Below, one piece after another: positions 1 to 11,795 of a stretch of 64,000 nt of DNA (position 1 is its first letter; the number at the start of each line of letters is the position of its first letter). The notes beneath the pieces were generated by a model. That model made no database searches and was not told where the DNA came from. It was given only the letters and a program-made list of their open reading frames with translations. Both the position numbers and the translations under genes were made by a program. This stretch comes from Desmodus rotundus (Eukaryota; Chordata; Mammalia; Chiroptera; Phyllostomidae): contig NC_071396.1 of NCBI RefSeq assembly GCF_022682495.2, positions 20,147,735 through 20,211,734 of the forward strand, given 5' to 3'.

Positions 1-2930
1 CGATGAACCTGCTGACTAACCCTGGAGGTGTCTGGGTGGCACGACTTTGAACGTGACCTCCCAAAGCTCCATCATGTGTGTGGCCGCTGCGCAGGTGTGA
101 GATTCTGCACCTTGAGTCACCAGCGTTCACGGGTTGTGCAAACCCTAAGACTCTTTGAAAAATCCTCAGAACCGGTCTCCTAAACTCCTGCTGGAAACAG
201 AGCCGGCTTCTGGGGCCCAGCAGACCTTGTGGGGCGAGCTGACAGGTGGGTGGGGGTCCAGCGCTGGGCTGACAGTGCCTCCCTGGGCCCCCTTGATGCT
301 TCCTCTGGTTCAGGCTTGAGCGCCAGGTGACGAAGAAGAATCCTTGTGCCCATGAAAGCCACCTCTACGGTGCAAGCGTTTTATTAGGCCATCATCCATC
401 ATCCCAGCAGCCTTCCGGTTGAAGGCAGATGGGCCCTTGCATCCGTGAAATCCATGTTGGAGCCGTACCCGAATTCCCGACCCTTGACTGCTGCTGATGC
501 GCAAGGGCCGGTGACGAGTTTCCCTGGTCTGTGCACAAAGAGAAGCATTTCACCGCTTTCTACTTATGGCCGCGAAGGCTTGCAATGACCGAAGGCAAAG
601 ATAGAATCTCTCCGTACATTGATTTTTACTGCAGGCTTGATGTCTGTACGTAATTATTTTTACCACGCAGGTGAAGCAAGAAATGAAACTGGGCTCTTGG
701 ACGAGCGCGAAAGCAGCGCCAGAAACAGAGGGCCACAGGGGAGCGTGCGCAGGCCGCCTGTCCACAGGCGCCATCCGGCTGTGGGTCTCCGCTGCTCTGA
801 AATGCCTTCACCGCCCCTGCCTGCTTTTTTTGCTTTCGAGATCTGGTTTTGCTTTCTCTTGCTTTCTCAGGGAAGAAAACCCTCCTGCTCTGTCTGGCTG
901 ACAAACCTAATAAGAAACCTGCATTAATCTGTAAGTGAGGATAATGGCTTTTCTGCTGTCTCACGCATGCGACGTCAAATTCATGGATGCTGAGGAAAGA
1001 GGAGCCCTGGGAGAGCCAGAGTCACCTCTGCAGGGCCAGGTGACCTGCCTGCTGCCCCCCCACCCGCACCCCTGCCACCAGGAAACAGCCCTTCCCCCAC
1101 CCCACCCCACCTGCTTTTGTGACTGCAGAGGCGAGCTCTGGAGCTCTGTAGACAAGACCCAGGGTGCCCACCCTCACCCAAGGTGGGCAGGGCAGGTCCA
1201 GGCAGCACCTGGGGAGGCCGCAGGTGTGGTGTTGCCAGGTCCCCACATACCAATGTGGACACAAAGCTGTCTGATTCAGTGTTGCTTCTATAAGGTCACC
1301 AGTGAGCGTTTCCTTCATGGGGGTCAGCCTGGAGGACAGGGTTGAGGCTCGCCTGGCCCTGAGCAGGGGGACCTCCTTATGCAGGGGGGCTGCTCGGGCA
1401 GACTCCAGGACTGCAGGAGCCTGTCCCCAGCTCCGAGGGTTTGGAGCCCCTGGTTAAGGACAGGGAACAAGAGCAAGGTCATGGCTCTATTCCCAGGCCA
1501 GCCCCTCCTTCCTGATTCTTAGGAACCTGAGGTTTGTCAGTGGATCAGTTCTGCCTAGCAACACATCCTTTTGCTTGTGTTCCCCACAGGCGGTGCAGTG
1601 CATCCTTGCCAGCCTACAGCTCACACCCTCCTGGACTCTGCTCTCCATCCTCACTCCAAGTCTCCTAGGCCTTGTCGGGTGAGGGGCAGGGCGTGGCAGG
1701 GGTGAGGGCCGCTGGGGTTGGGGGCAGCAGGGATGGGGAAGGTAGCTGCCCTCTGAGAGGAACATCCCCCAAACAGGCCACTGGGCTCCCTGAGGCAGGT
1801 GGCCAGTCTGTGATGGAAACGGCAGGAGCAGGGGGAGGGGCTCCTATTCACCAACTTTCCCCCTACGACCTGGAGATATTTCCTTCCGCCATTCCATGTC
1901 TCTCCTGGACCTGGGCAGCGGTCACACGCACTCTGGACAGGCGAGGGAGGCCCTTTCAGAGGCCAGCTGTGGCTTGTTGGTGTCACGGGGTCGGGGGGTG
2001 GGGGGAGCAGCCCAGCCCCGCTTTGGCCTTCCTGCCTTCCGCCTGAAGAGGCCAGGAAACAGCCCAGTCAGCCCCTGCTGAGGCAACTTCTAGAACCAGA
2101 AGAGGTCTTTCCGAGAATCTCTCTGAACCCCGAGGGTGAAGAGTGTCAAATTTTGCTTTGGGGGGAAGCTGGCAACCGGCCTCCCCTTCTAAGTAACCTT
2201 TGCCTTGGAACCTGCCAGCTCTCCGCCTGGAGACTTGCCTTTGATCACGACTTGTCACCTCCCGGGAGATGTTCCACTTTCCAAGCAGGTGAAAAACGAA
2301 CCGTATTAAAAATAGTAGAGTGGATTCTTCACAGGGTCCCCTTGTAACTCGAGACTATCGGTGCTGTGGCAAGTGGCAGAAAGGACCGCCTTGCTGCTCA
2401 GGGGGCAGGCCTCGGTGGGCCAGGCAGATTCCCGCTGTACCCCAGACCCCGCACGGCCTGGGGCCCGAGGGTCAAGGCCAGCAGGGCTCCAGCAGCCAGC
2501 AGAGCCCTTTTGGCCCTGGCCGCGGGCCAGCTCTTGCTCACTGGGGTCACCTTGGTGACCAGGGGCCACTGAGACCGCCCACGCCCTCTCCCCTCCTTCC
2601 TGCTTTCTCAGTGCGGATGGACCCGTGTTTCTGGAGCTTTCTCAAAACCGTGGACACATTCCCAGTGGAAACCATGACATTTTCCGTTTCACATTACGCA
2701 CTGCACAATGCCCCAGGAAGACGGGGAGAGAAGGAAAACAAGGCCTGGGAGCCAGCCCCTCTCTCTGTAAACAGCCAGGCGGCGTGTCTCTGCCACCGTC
2801 CTCGGTGTTTATCCTGGAGTCACCTCTCCGGGCTGACAGCTAGGCCAGTGTTTTCTTCCTCGGGCTGAGCCTGTGAATAGGTCCCCTGCCTTTTCTCTCT
2901 GCTCATGTAGCACATCTGGATAAAGGCGTG
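1..2930. other. Unique GC-rich noncoding stretch
   Basis: No interspersed repeat or coding exon is recognised. The longest open frame (182 codons, plus strand, 2320-2868) is rich in Pro, Ser and Gly, has no recognisable domain and overlaps other open frames, as expected by chance in GC-rich DNA. C-rich runs occur at about 1046-1115. There is no CpG-dense promoter-like block and no obvious exon with splice signals. Confidence 0.6.
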
Positions 2931-2939
2931 CCTCCCACT

Positions 2940-3335
2940 TGGCTGTGTTTTTTTTAAACTTTACTTTCGACTGCCATGGCAACTGCTGCATGTTTGGCAG
3001 GGAGAAAGAGGGGGGAGAGCGAGCTCAGAGAGAAGAAAAGGAGCTCTCAGCGCGGGGCTGGCGGCCGTCCAGGCTAATCACGCCGCAGAGCCGAAATGAG
3101 GCCTCTGGCGGGCAGCCAGGTTACAAAGAACAAAGCTGTCAGTTCCTAATGTTGGCGGCAAAGCTTGTTTGGCAGCCTTATATGGTTTCCCAGAACTCCC
3201 TGCCTTGGCCGCCGTCCATTCCCTTCAGGGCAGCAAACAGGATTAGCACAGCCCGAGCTGTTTTTCCGCTCCCTCCTCCAACTGTTCCAATGACATCATC
3301 CCCGCCGCACGCACCGCCCCGCCAGCAGGGCCGTT
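2940..3335. promoter_or_regulatory. Candidate conserved enhancer-like block
   Basis: Repeat-free sequence with a dense set of binding-site-like motifs. CTGCCATGGCAAC at 2971-2983 matches 11 of the 13 overlapping bases of the palindromic RFX X-box. Two adjacent SOX/TCF-like ACAAAG cores lie near 3122-3136. TTGGCA/TTGGCG half sites of NFI type recur at about 2993, 3154 and 3170. A CRE/AP-1-like TGACATCA sits at 3291-3298. The motifs are seen directly; enhancer activity is inference. It could also be chance motif density in unique sequence. Confidence 0.35.
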
Positions 3336-3339
3336 TGTT

Positions 3340-3437
3340 CCCTCCCTCCCTCCCTCCCTCCCTGCCTGCCTCCCTGCCTGCCTCTCTCTCCCCTCTCCCT
3401 GACTCTCTCCCCCCCTCTGGCTCCCTCTCCCCCTCTG
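3340..3437. repeat. (CCCT)n pyrimidine tract
   Basis: A run of CCCT units begins at 3340, grades into CCTG variants by about 3384, then into an irregular C/T-rich tract to 3437. All six-frame open frames here, such as the Ser/Leu/Pro-rich or Arg/Glu/Gly-rich ones, are products of the simple repeat. Confidence 0.85.
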
Positions 3438-3537
3438 TCAGACACACACGCACACACGCCCACTTCCTTCCTGTAGCCGCCCCCTCTCCTCTGACTTTCT
3501 CTAAACGCTGTGTTTTAGGTCATCCTTCTTGTCCAGC

Positions 3538-3770
3538 TTTGCTGTTAAATTAAAACGCCCTGGTGCTTGTACATTTAGCTGAATCAAGCCAGACGTTGTA
3601 TTTTATTTTTATAACTGAATTCCTGTGAGATAGAAATCTCATTTTCCTCAGCAGGCTGTAATCAGCACTTGCAGGCCTGTGGTTTCCAACTGCCCGTCTC
3701 CTGCTTCCTCGCGAAGCTCCACTGAGAGATGAACTTGGCTCCCGTTCAGGTTTAAAGGGCCCACGACCGG
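3538..3770. other. Unique AT-richer block beside the pyrimidine tract
   Basis: Between the (CCCT)n tract and a CA-rich repeat lies repeat-free sequence with moderate AT content. It looks preserved, lacking the CpG decay and slippage typical of old repeats, but contains no open frame of note. It may extend the regulatory-looking block upstream; this is a guess from texture only. Confidence 0.25.
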
Positions 3771-3774
3771 GGAA

Positions 3775-3850
3775 GCACACACGCATGCACACACACACAC
3801 GGTGTGCATACAAACACCATTGTCTGGACACACACAGCCACACACACCAA
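3775..3850. repeat. Interrupted (CA)n repeat
   Basis: CA dinucleotide runs at about 3789-3800 and 3827-3847 are separated by GT/CA-rich spacer. Frames reading Cys/Val/Met-rich peptides on the minus strand come from this tract. Confidence 0.75.
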
Positions 3851-4078
3851 GGGCATGAAGACACTCACTGAGCAGAAGGACACTCAGTCCGTATACAGTG
3901 GCATTCTTTCCTTTGGAGAAAGAAAGTAGGTGAATTGGTAAAAGCCAAAAGCTGCTTCCAAAAAGGCTGGCCCAGCCGTGCAGGCAGGCAGGCGAGCGTT
4001 ATGCAACCGGCGGCGGGGTTCACGGGGGGATGGAGGTTCCCGGCCGCACAAACGCTCCCCGCCCAGCCCTGCCGCTCT

Positions 4079-4110
4079 GATTCATGAACTAGTTTTCAGA
4101 TTCATGAATC
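4079..4110. repeat. Two copies of GATTCATGAA exactly 20 bp apart
   Basis: GATTCATGAA occurs at 4079-4088 and again at 4099-4108. The second copy extends to GATTCATGAATC, a perfect 12-bp palindrome at 4099-4110. A spacing of 20 bp is about two helical turns. It may be a paired protein-binding site in unique sequence; no function is assigned. Confidence 0.5.
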
Positions 4111-6350
4111 ACTCGGGAGCCAGCTAGAGAAAAATGAGTAGTATTGATCTCAGTTCAATGGAAATTGGCTCACGATGGCCGTGCTGGCTGCAGACAGCTT
4201 TCCACGGCCCGGGACACGCCAGCGCCGAGGCCCCAAGGCAGGTGCCCACCTGCGCACATCGGAGGGACCCCCTTCTCACGGGTGGTCTTTAGGCACAGTA
4301 AGATCTCCCGCCGTGAGGGGCCGTGCCTGGACCCCGCTGTCCTCCTTGGGCGGGCCTGTGGCCTTCGTTAGTGTGCTCCAGCCAGTGTTTTCACTTTCTG
4401 TGAAATCTTTCCAGGCATCTCAGTGCCAGTTGTTTTCTGGACTTCTGATGATTGCTTAAGGACAACCTAAAGCAGAAATTCATCTCCTACTATGTGGGCT
4501 CCGCATCACATCCAGCTAGGATGTCTTGGGGTTTGTCTCTTTGTTTTAAAGCACAGAAGCAGCGTTTACCCTTTCTATCCTGGCGGTCTCTTCAGCAGAG
4601 GAGGACCGGGGGTACGGACCCTCCAGGTCTGCACTAATCTGATTTAAGCCAGGAAAGGTGACCCACCTGCTGGGTGCCTGCTTTCCCATGGGCACAGGGC
4701 CCTGGCACTTTATTAAACCATTCTTTTCCTCCCCAAACGAAGCGATGTTTCTCTCACTGATGGTGGAGGAAGTGGGCACTGGTCCAGAGACGCCTTCAGG
4801 GCCCAGGCAGGTTCTTCAAGGGCGGCCCACCAAGCCACTGCCTGTCTCCAACGGCCTCTCCTTGGTCCACCTGAGTCCTGACTCAGCCCCCTTCCTTCTT
4901 GACCTGTGCCCCCTATCCCCTGTCCCAACTCAGCCCCACACACTCATCCTCACGGCTGGGACAGGTCTTCCTCTCTGTAACCCTGCAGTTTGGGCTGGCT
5001 ATCATGCATGGGTCAGCAGGTCACATCCCAGCCTTGAGATGTTTTATGTGCTCCCTGTGGCCAGCTCTCCTTGACCTCCGCTACCCCTTCAGACCTGGGA
5101 GATGTAAAGCAATTGACCACGTATGCTTTTCAGAAACCCCGCAAAAGCTGGCAACAAACACCAGAAAAGGATTCAACCCTGATCTGCATAATTTTGGATC
5201 CAAGCTTTCAGACATGAGAGTCTCGTCGCCGGAGTTCAAACACACGGCCTCGCCACCAGATGCATTTCTCTTGGCAGGGACGGGACGACGTGACCTTCCT
5301 ACTTGTATTTCTGCAGTGCCCGGGGAGACTGGGAGCAGCCCAAAGAGGGGAGAGCAGTTGCTTCAGAGGCCAGCAGAGCTGCCCTGCATTCGGAGAGGTC
5401 CGCGGGAAGGTGCCCTTCAGCTCAGGGCTGCCAGGCGCCGAGGGTTAAATCGCCCCCACGAATTCCCGGCTGGCCTCAGAGCAAATGGGGATAGTGCTTG
5501 GCTCATGTTTTGCATTAACTCGTTAGCTGTTTTCCACTGCAGCCTCACATTCTGTGATGAACCTGAGTTGCTAGGAAGGCTTTATGTAACACCCACTGGC
5601 CGGCGCTTCTCAGAGCAGCCAGCGCTCTGTTTCCAGAATTCCCCATAAACCTGGCAGCACTTCAAAACCTCTGTTTCATAACAGACCAGAAATAGGATTT
5701 TCTAATAACATTCCGAGGACTGGGCCGATCACGCCGGGGTCTGGACTTTATGAATTGTTAATGGTTAGCTGAACGCAGGCCCCCGCGATGCCCAGCTCGC
5801 TGGCTCTGCGGTGGGAGGGGCAGGAAGTCGGGAGGCTGTGGCTTTTGCCTCCACCAACTGTTGGTTAGTGACCAGAGGCCCCTTTCAGAGAATTTGCTAA
5901 ATAATCTCAAACATATTGAGAATCTTACTCATGTTTTAAAAAAAGAAAAAGAAACAACTACCTTCCCCCTGCTTCTTACTCCATTCATAGAGAATGTGGT
6001 TTCCTCTTATTTTGCTGCCAGACGTGCTGACAGTTACAGATTCAACCCTCCCTTCCCTTTGGCAGAGGGCAGCATCCCCCCCTGGACCCACCTAGGTCTG
6101 GGGGTCATGTCATCACGCGACAGACGAACCCCACACTTAAAGCTCAGCTCTGTGACAACCAGGCTGTCCATCCTCCTTCCTCTCTGACACCCATGGGTTA
6201 CCACCCCGCATCCCCGCCGCCTGTCCTGTCCTGGTTTTGATTATGAAAGGGATGGGAGTTCCCTCCAAAAGGCCATTTGCAGCCTATTTAGATGTCACTG
6301 GGGTTCCAACTGCACAGCCAGCCTTTTGCTCCACATCATCAGCTTTGCCT
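4111..6350. other. Unique sequence with a regulatory-looking sub-block
   Basis: No repeat family is recognised. The longest plus-strand frame (249 codons, 4899-5648) has no domain, no signal peptide and no repeat-free conserved core, so I regard it as chance. The part at about 5485-5790 is richer in TAAT/ATTA and TTAATGG-type cores and looks more constrained than its surroundings. Confidence 0.4.
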
Positions 6351-6351
6351 G

Positions 6352-6420
6352 CCTTCCTTCCTTCCTTCCTTCCTTCCTTCCTTCCTTCCTTCCTTCCTTC
6401 CTTCCTTCTTTCCTTCCTTC
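6352..6420. repeat. (CCTT)n microsatellite
   Basis: About 17 tandem CCTT units over 69 bp, with one unit altered to CTTT near 6409. It is a near-perfect homopyrimidine strand. The Leu-Pro-Ser-Phe repeat peptides in three frames at 6237-6694 are translations of this microsatellite, not proteins. Confidence 0.95.
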
Positions 6421-8149
6421 CAGTTCTGCCTTGGATGGCATTGTCCTCTCCTCCTGTACACTCAGCACCTGGGTATCACTTCAAAGCAAAAGAAGCCCCA
6501 GTCACAGCGTGACTGTTGGGTGCAGGCAGGGCTCAGCTCACCGTTGGGAAGAAGTTGATGTGACTCGTGGTCTCCCTGCATCTAGCAGTTGGAGCCGCAT
6601 TAGGAAGATGCCGCTCCCTGGGATCCCCCTACCCGCTCCTGAGTGCCCATCTACTCTTGCCGTTGTTTGCTGGGCCAGCTCTTGGGGTCACTGAACAACC
6701 TGGGGGGGGGCAGGTGTGAACTTCAGCTCTTTGATCTGCGCTGCTGTGTGGTGTCCCTGCTTGAAACTTCATTACTGCCTTTCTCTCCCCCTCAGCCTGC
6801 CTTGTGAGTCTGTCCTCCCTTCTCACTTTAGAATATGGGCCCCAGATGTACCTATTTGGGGCTTTCCAGGACAATTCTCACTTTGCTATTTCTTCCATGG
6901 CCATTGACATCATTTCTCCAGTCTCTCTGGTGCTTGTAACACTTTCGCATTTGGTTTCATGGGAGTTTAATTTACCTGCTATTTACCTTTTCTTCTGGAT
7001 CATAAGTGAAAATGATCAAGAAAAGCCTCCTCTCCAGTCAGGCTCTCCCTATGCCCCCCTGCTGGGCCCTGGGGAGCGCCGCACTCCCCCCCAACTCCCC
7101 TGAGCCCACCCACCTGCCTGACACAAGAATGGCTCTGCGCAGGCTGCAGTCAGTTGGGCCCCCCTCAGCAGGCTGGGATTTAATATCCCTGAGATCCATT
7201 TAGTGTCTGGACACCTGGTTGTCATGGAGATGGTTGTCATAAAAACACAGGGATCTGTGGAGACAGAAAACCTGTCCCCATGGCACTCAACCAAGCACAT
7301 TAGCTCAGAGAAGCGGCGCACTGCTTCTCACCTCCCCGTGTTGACGCAGTGCCGCTGCCTTTCAGGCTCAGCCTGGGCGACCTTCTTAGCGCTGGGCCAA
7401 CGCAAAGCCACTTTCAGTTAATATTTCATAGGGACACTCAAGGGCTTCGCCAGATGCCAGCTGTCCCCGTGTCTTCCTGTCTCAAGCTGAGTCAGCCTAG
7501 AAGGAGAGGACGTTCTTCTTTGGCACCAGTTGTCTTTGCTGACTGTCACTGACCCATCCGCACAACGCAGCAGCAGACTAGAGACACTGACCCTGACATT
7601 GATCCGATCAGGTGGCTGGGACGAGCGGGAGGTGCGGGCGAGGTGGCCTGAAATGCACTGCCCAGTGTGGAGGGGCCGAAGCTGGGGGGCCCAGAGACCA
7701 ATGTGGGATGCATTGTAGGCCTGTATCTGTTTCCTGGCAGCTCAGGATGGGGTGACTCAGCAAGAGAGACACCTACCCGGGGTACAGAGGCGCCCACTGT
7801 CCACCTTCGCTTCCTCATCATCTAAATTCTCCGAACCTGTGCTCAGCTATGGCTTGCTCAAGGCACATTCCCCCTTGGCTGGGTCAATGTGCAGAAACCA
7901 GTAGAACGTTTCACACCTCTCTGGACAGTGCAGCCCCGGCAGTGAAACAGGGCAGGCACAATAGGGGTTCTGCGATTCACAAAGGAAGGCAGGAGTCCTC
8001 CTGAAAGGTGCCTGGGGCCGGGAGTGGAGGAGTGAGTTGGTGTTTGCTTTCCAGCTCTGCTCTCGGCCGAGGGTATCTCAGGCAGAAAAAGGCCGGACAG
8101 AAAACAGCGAATGCCGCGGTCACGTTAGGAATGCAGACATGGTCTTCTC
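6421..8149. other. Unique sequence without genes
   Basis: No repeat or exon recognised. A direct repeat TGGTTGTCAT at 7216-7225 and 7231-7240 includes GTTGTCATGG, similar to an RFX half site. Open frames reach 122 codons but run out of the upstream microsatellite or lack any domain. Confidence 0.4.
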
Positions 8150-8166
8150 CCCACCTGGTGGCCAGC
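8150..8166 (-). promoter_or_regulatory. CTCF-like motif
   Basis: Read on the minus strand the sequence is GCTGGCCACCAGGTGGG. It fits the CTCF core (CCASYAGRKGGC) except at the last core position, G instead of C. No neighbouring repeat provides the motif. Binding is unproven, and such matches occur by chance every few tens of kilobases. Confidence 0.4.
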
Positions 8167-9590
8167 ACTGGTGGCTCCAGCTAAAATGGGAGACCCCCGC
8201 CCCCCGCCCCATTGGCCAGCCTGCGTTGTGAACACCTGAGACTCAGTCACCTTCGACGCTCTTTCTTCTCTTGAACTGAGCTACCTGATTGTAGAAAATG
8301 GTTCTTAACTTAGGCATTGACTTGGTCTTTGGCCTTCATCAATTTCTTTGATGACTCAACGCCTCAGTTTCCTTCTTTTTATTGGAAGATGTGCTTCTGT
8401 TTCTATCTAACACCAAAAGGCATTTTAAACACCTTTTGCCTTAAGCAGTCTTGTCACGTTGCTACTGAGAGAGGAAGGAAAAGACAAGACTCGTGCACGA
8501 CTTTGAGGACAATTCATGCATTTCGTGCACACGTGAGATGCGACCTAATGGCATCACTCCTGTCCTTCCCTCCGCTCATGTATTAAATGGTATTTGAAAA
8601 ATAATTGCCTCTGGGGTGTTGCAAATTTTTTAGCAAGTCCCACTAAATACCCTGGGACTGTGTTATGTCAACCTCTCATTTGCATATCTTTAATTTCTCT
8701 AAACACTCCCTGAGCCCTACGTTATCAACTGTTTACCGACAACATCTTCGTTATTTCCCAGTTGTCCTTAACCCTTATCTGTATTTTTCGTGTTGAAGAT
8801 AGTTTTGAAAAAGCAGTTTAAAAGCTCATCTAATTTGGAGCCCTTTAGCTTTCAACTCCTTCCTCATTCGTTAAATGGGCTCATATTTTTTCTTTTTCTA
8901 CACTGAGCAAAAAAAAGTGGGGGTGGGGGTGGGGAAGGAAATGTGTTTATAAAAACACGCCCTATTCCCCTTGGCTGGCATTAAAATATTCTGCCCTTTT
9001 TTTCCTCTCCAGCCCTCAGGTTTTTCCTGAAACTTGAACTCAGCCTTGGTGTTCTTTCTCCTTTTCCACCCTGTTTGCCCATTTCTTGAACAAGTTCAAG
9101 AGCGGGTTGCTCTTTTGGCCGGGCTGGAAGCAGGGAGCACTTCTTTCCTGCTATTTTTTTTTTTTTTTTTTTTTGCCCTGTTTTCATGGGACCTGTCCTG
9201 CTGGTGTCAGCCCTGCAGTTAGGGCGTCTTTCACGTGACTCTCTTCGCGGGCGACGGCTCACGTCCTGGCAACCCAGACAATGGCGACGTGTGTCTCTAC
9301 GCAGCTTTCCGCCCTTTTGTTTCAGAACGCAGGATTCCCTTCTGGTTTATTTGGGCTGTTCCGAAGGCTTATTTACTGACCCACAGAGGTGCCAGGCTCA
9401 CGTCCTGAAGAACACAGGCCAGGTTTATGTGCCTGAAATCGCACCACCACATCGGGGCCCACTGATGTCTGGGCCAGGCGGAGGGGCTGCTTTGATTGCT
9501 GCGTGCTCCGTTTGCCAGAAAAATGGCTGCTGAAACCAGCCAAAACCTCAGCTCCCTGAGCCTCTTGTAGAGAGAGAGCAGGAATTCAGA
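8167..9590. other. Unique sequence, AT content rising
   Basis: Contains an octamer ATTTGCAT at 8678-8685, a G-rich stretch at about 8917-8934 (three runs of four or five Gs), and a T21 homopolymer at 9154-9174. No coding region is recognised. The Lys-rich and Phe-rich frames near 9034-9262 are the translated homopolymer. Confidence 0.4.
9154..9174. repeat. T21 homopolymer
   Basis: Twenty-one consecutive T. It could be the reverse-strand A-tail of a decayed retroposon, but no element body is recognisable on its 3' side, so it is listed only as a homopolymer. Confidence 0.9.
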
Positions 9591-9595
9591 CCAGG

Positions 9596-9760
9596 GTGTC
9601 TGAAATGGGAAGAATGATAATTACATCGTTAATTATGGCCTCGTTTATAGTTGGGAGTCCACACTAATCATTTATTTGTTGAAATTAAGGTCCACTGCCT
9701 TCATTAAAGTTGGGATATAATTTTTTAAAATTATGCAGCTATGTTTAAACCTCACATTCC
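9596..9760. promoter_or_regulatory. Homeodomain-site-rich block, candidate enhancer
   Basis: AT-rich island in GC-richer surroundings with repeated TAAT/ATTA cores: ATAATTAC near 9617, GTTAATTATGG near 9629, CTAATCATTTATTTG near 9665, plus ATTAAAG and TTTAAAATTATG further on. No repeat family matches it from memory. Motif clustering is observed; enhancer function and conservation are inferred. Confidence 0.35.
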
Positions 9761-11790
9761 TATATTACGTATCAAGGCCTCTCTTTATACAGCATTTTCA
9801 ATACAATACAATGTTTCCAGAAACAGACACAGACCAAGACCTGTGGTCTTTTTAAGAGGGAGTGTGTGGTCTGCACGATGGAACCACATACAGGACCGTA
9901 AAGTGGGAGCTTATTGCAGGTTTGCTGGATGACCTCTGCCCGGTGCAGGCCCACGTCTGTGTTGTGTTTCCCTTGGCGCCAGTGTGATGATGCCCTTCCC
10001 CGAGGAGCACTGGGCGAGAGGTCGCAGAATACAGGTGGATTTGTCGAGAATAGGCACACGCACGTGGATACACAGAAACCAAGGGCAGGCCTGTCCGGCC
10101 GCTGTCGTCACGGAGGCGTGGGGACGTGCCGTGGAAGATAAAACGTTAAAATAGCCTTCGTGGTGTGGAGCCAGCCTTCCGGCCAAGATCAGCGAGGGAG
10201 CTTGGCTCTGGGCAATCAGCAAGTCCAGGACAGGCCTAGATCCCAGGAACTTTTCCGGTAAGCCTGAGTGGACTCTGAATTTTTTCTGTGTGCTTCCTCC
10301 TTCACTAATGTCCACAGTGTATCCAAGATGCTTCTCCTTAAAATGTTTCAAACTCTGCCTGGAACCACTGTCTCTGCCATCCCATCAGCCTTTATAGCTC
10401 AGTGTCCAGCTGTGAGGCCAACGTCAGCTTCCCACGGAGGCTTCTGCAGTCCTCCCTTAAAGCGAACTTCCTTTTCTTCTGGGCATCCCAGGGCGACGCC
10501 CCTGGATCCAAGCTCTCTCCTGTCTGCTGCAGGGTGGCGGTCTCTGGACACACTGAATGGTGGCAGCCTTGAGGGCGAGGATGGCGTTTCCCCCGATTGT
10601 GACTCGTGCTACACACGCTCTGTCCAGAATTTGTCATTTCACGTTTTGATGTTGCTGTCCAGGCGTCTCCCTGGAAGCCCAAGCGGAAAGTGCTCTGAAC
10701 ACACAGGCTTGTCTTGTTTATCTTTGTGTCCCCCATTGCCCTGTCTGTCTGTCACCCCAAAGGTGCTCTGGTGCCAGCGGTGTGATTGGAAGCATGTGCC
10801 CTGAGGACAGGAGAGCCTGGTCCACGGGGACTTCTCAGCGCTCCCTGGTCACACACCTTTCTTGCGGTCTCCACTTATTCCCTTCTTGGTCCTTCCAGAG
10901 CAATGAAATCTGGCTTCTTCCCTCGCCCAGAATGGTTTTGTTGTAACTGGTCTCCCTCAGGTTACCCGGATCTCCTAATTGCCTGCACTCCCAAGGGCAC
11001 TTTTTCAGGGCATACCTCATTCTGTCCTCCTGAAATATTGGACACCAGCATTGCTCCCTCCTGTGGAAACGTCCCCTTCCCTGGGTGCTCACGAGCCACA
11101 CTTCTCTGCTTTTCTTCCTTTCACAGAACCTGTATGTCCCGTGACGTGGGTGTCCCCAGCCTCCTGGGCCCCCTTTCCTTTGGCCCCAGGTGCTCTCTCA
11201 ACAGCCCTGACCCCCGAGCGACTCCCAGAACCCTCTCTGTTTGAGTGACCTCTAGATTTTCATCTCCAGCAGAGACTTCTTCACAGAGGTTTGGGTCCTT
11301 ATTCCTCAAAATGTACAGCCGGGTCCCCAACGCAGGAGGGTTTGACTTACAAGTTTTTGACTTTATATGGGTGTAAAAGTGGTACACGATCAGCAGAAAT
11401 TGTACTTCGGATTTTAAATTTTGATCTTTTCCCGGGCTGGTGATATGCGTGCGATGCTCTCTCGCGCTGCTGGGCAGAGGTAGCCGCCAGCTGCCGTCAG
11501 CCCCGCAGTCGCGAAGTTGGACAGCCAATACTCCACAGTGTGCTGGGTGCCGGCCTTTGCGGATCTCGTGTTTTGTGTTTTCACATCCCATCCTGTCTAC
11601 AAAGTGCCCCCTGTGTCTCCTGCTTCTGATGAGGAGAAAAGGAAGACAATGACTCTTGAGATGTGACTCAAGACAATGGCCTGACTATACGCTAAAGCAA
11701 GTGCAGAACTCGGTTCCTTGCTGCTGGCTTCGGAGTTGCTTGAAAAGAAAAATTTAGTCTTCTGTGTTAATGGGCTTTAAAAAGTACGCC
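9761..11790. other. Unique sequence without recognised features
   Basis: Frames up to 178 codons (10268-10804, plus) are Ser/Pro/Leu-rich and carry no domain. No interspersed repeat could be named; faint C/T-rich stretches at 10990-11230 could be very old LINE remnants but I cannot support that. Confidence 0.35.
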
Positions 11791-11795
11791 CAGTT

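Noticed and set aside
4899..5648. 249-codon plus-strand open frame
   Set aside because: No domain, no splice context, overlapping frames in the same interval, and part of it covers a block that looks regulatory rather than coding.
6237..6694. Three Leu-Pro-Ser-Phe repeat frames
   Set aside because: Translations of the (CCTT)n microsatellite. The same applies to 57393-57773 and 3178-3453.
8917..8934. Possible G-quadruplex
   Set aside because: Only three separated G runs of four or five; a fourth requires splitting a run, so it is weak.
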